A program made the position numbers and the translations under genes. Positions 43,260 to 43,468 of a stretch of 43,468 bases of DNA are shown here, one piece after another (within the stretch, counting starts at the first letter, position 1; each line of letters starts with the position of its first letter). The stretch is from DASZQY01 sp036511595 (GTDB lineage Bacteria > Pseudomonadota > Alphaproteobacteria > Rhizobiales > Kaistiaceae): NCBI GenBank assembly GCA_036511595.1, contig DATCBY010000037.1, forward strand, positions 1-43,468. The letters are read 5' to 3'. The notes below the pieces were generated by a model. The model had not been told where the DNA came from, searched no databases, and saw only the letters and a program-made list of their open reading frames with translations.

Positions 43260-43468
43260 GCGTGTGCGATTTGCGAACACGGTCGGCTCTGAGCCGCCAC
43301 GCCCGCATTAGCTGGGCGGGACGTTGAAGCGCTTCACCCGCGGGTCGGCGCGACTACGTCGGGCGCGGCGAAAACCGGAGCGTCCGGGAGGCATGCGCCG
43401 CACCGATGGAAGGCGACGCTTGTCAATTGAGCGGGCTCAAGTTTGATGATTAGTTCGTGATCGCGGCC

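Larger units (their letters stand above)
42986..43468. other. control region upstream of the flavoenzyme-transporter train
   Basis: Nearly 480 bp with no convincing gene on either strand. It holds the leader hairpin (43002-43021), two 15-bp GTTC-N7-GAAC inverted repeats (43076-43090, 43245-43259), an inverted repeat GTGCGC-CAT-GCGCAC (43095-43109), and ACCAG-A-CTGGT (43156-43166). The density of symmetric elements suggests a regulated promoter. The last 140 bp to the window end show nothing I recognise. Confidence 0.5.

Noticed and set aside
43033..43308. 91-codon minus-strand frame upstream of the flavoenzyme
   Set aside because: Arginine-rich, no ribosome site, and it covers the symmetric elements of a likely promoter region.
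1..43468. CRISPR array, tRNA, rRNA, integrase or insertion sequence
   Set aside because: No regularly spaced repeats, cloverleaf sequences, transposase or integrase motifs were seen on either strand.

Overview
The window is GC-rich, densely coding chromosomal DNA from an alphaproteobacterium, most likely order Hyphomicrobiales (Bradyrhizobium/Rhodopseudomonas-like). This is inferred from codon use, the abundance of branched-chain amino acid (LIV)-type ABC transporters including a LivM-LivG fusion, an alanine-rich coiled-coil L,D-transpeptidase, an EIIA-Ntr paralogue beside a kdpE remnant, and frequent GTG/TTG starts. No rRNA, tRNA, CRISPR array, integrase or insertion sequence was found.

Positions 1-9000 are a sparse, decaying region: an EIIA-Ntr paralogue, the 3' end of kdpE, an L,D-transpeptidase with a duplicated coiled-coil segment, an acyl-CoA dehydrogenase-like pseudogene fused in frame to a cupin remnant, two small hypothetical genes, and a PAS hybrid histidine kinase broken by a one-base frameshift. 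Positions 9000-18250 are tight: a complete LIV operon (livK, livH, livM-livG fusion, livF) converges on a signalling cluster made of a sodium:solute-symporter histidine kinase, a small membrane protein and a CheY-like regulator. A divergent OmpR-type regulator in that cluster carries a C-terminal Hpt domain. Four TCAG elements spaced exactly 11 bp apart precede livK and look like an operator for an OmpR-family regulator.

Positions 18250-31250 hold a frameshifted haloacid dehalogenase, a second LIV operon (livG, livF, livH, livM) without a binding protein, and a polyamine-type ABC operon (ATPase, binding protein, two permeases) that ends in an Asp/Glu/hydantoin-type racemase. A divergent GntR/FCD regulator has a perfect palindrome upstream. 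Beyond it lie a 72-aa protein, a chimeric pseudogene (LIV binding-protein N-terminus joined to a phytoene-dehydrogenase-like C-terminus) and a MetE C-terminal-domain homologue.

Positions 31460-43468 hold a VOC dioxygenase-like gene and a glutathione S-transferase on the plus strand. They converge on a roughly 10-kb minus-strand gene train: KstD-like flavin dehydrogenase, SnoaL/NTF2-like protein, sugar-type binding protein, ATPase-permease fusion, second permease with an unrecognised C-terminal domain, citrate-synthase-like protein, and phenylacetate-CoA-ligase-like enzyme. Together these look like an uptake-and-degradation module for an unidentified, probably cyclic, carboxylic acid or ketone. 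It is the best candidate for an undescribed system here.

Five single-base deletions in otherwise well-conserved genes, and two in-frame chimeric genes, mean that either real gene decay or residual assembly indels must be considered. Everything was read by eye from the sequence; family assignments are from motif recognition, not database searches.
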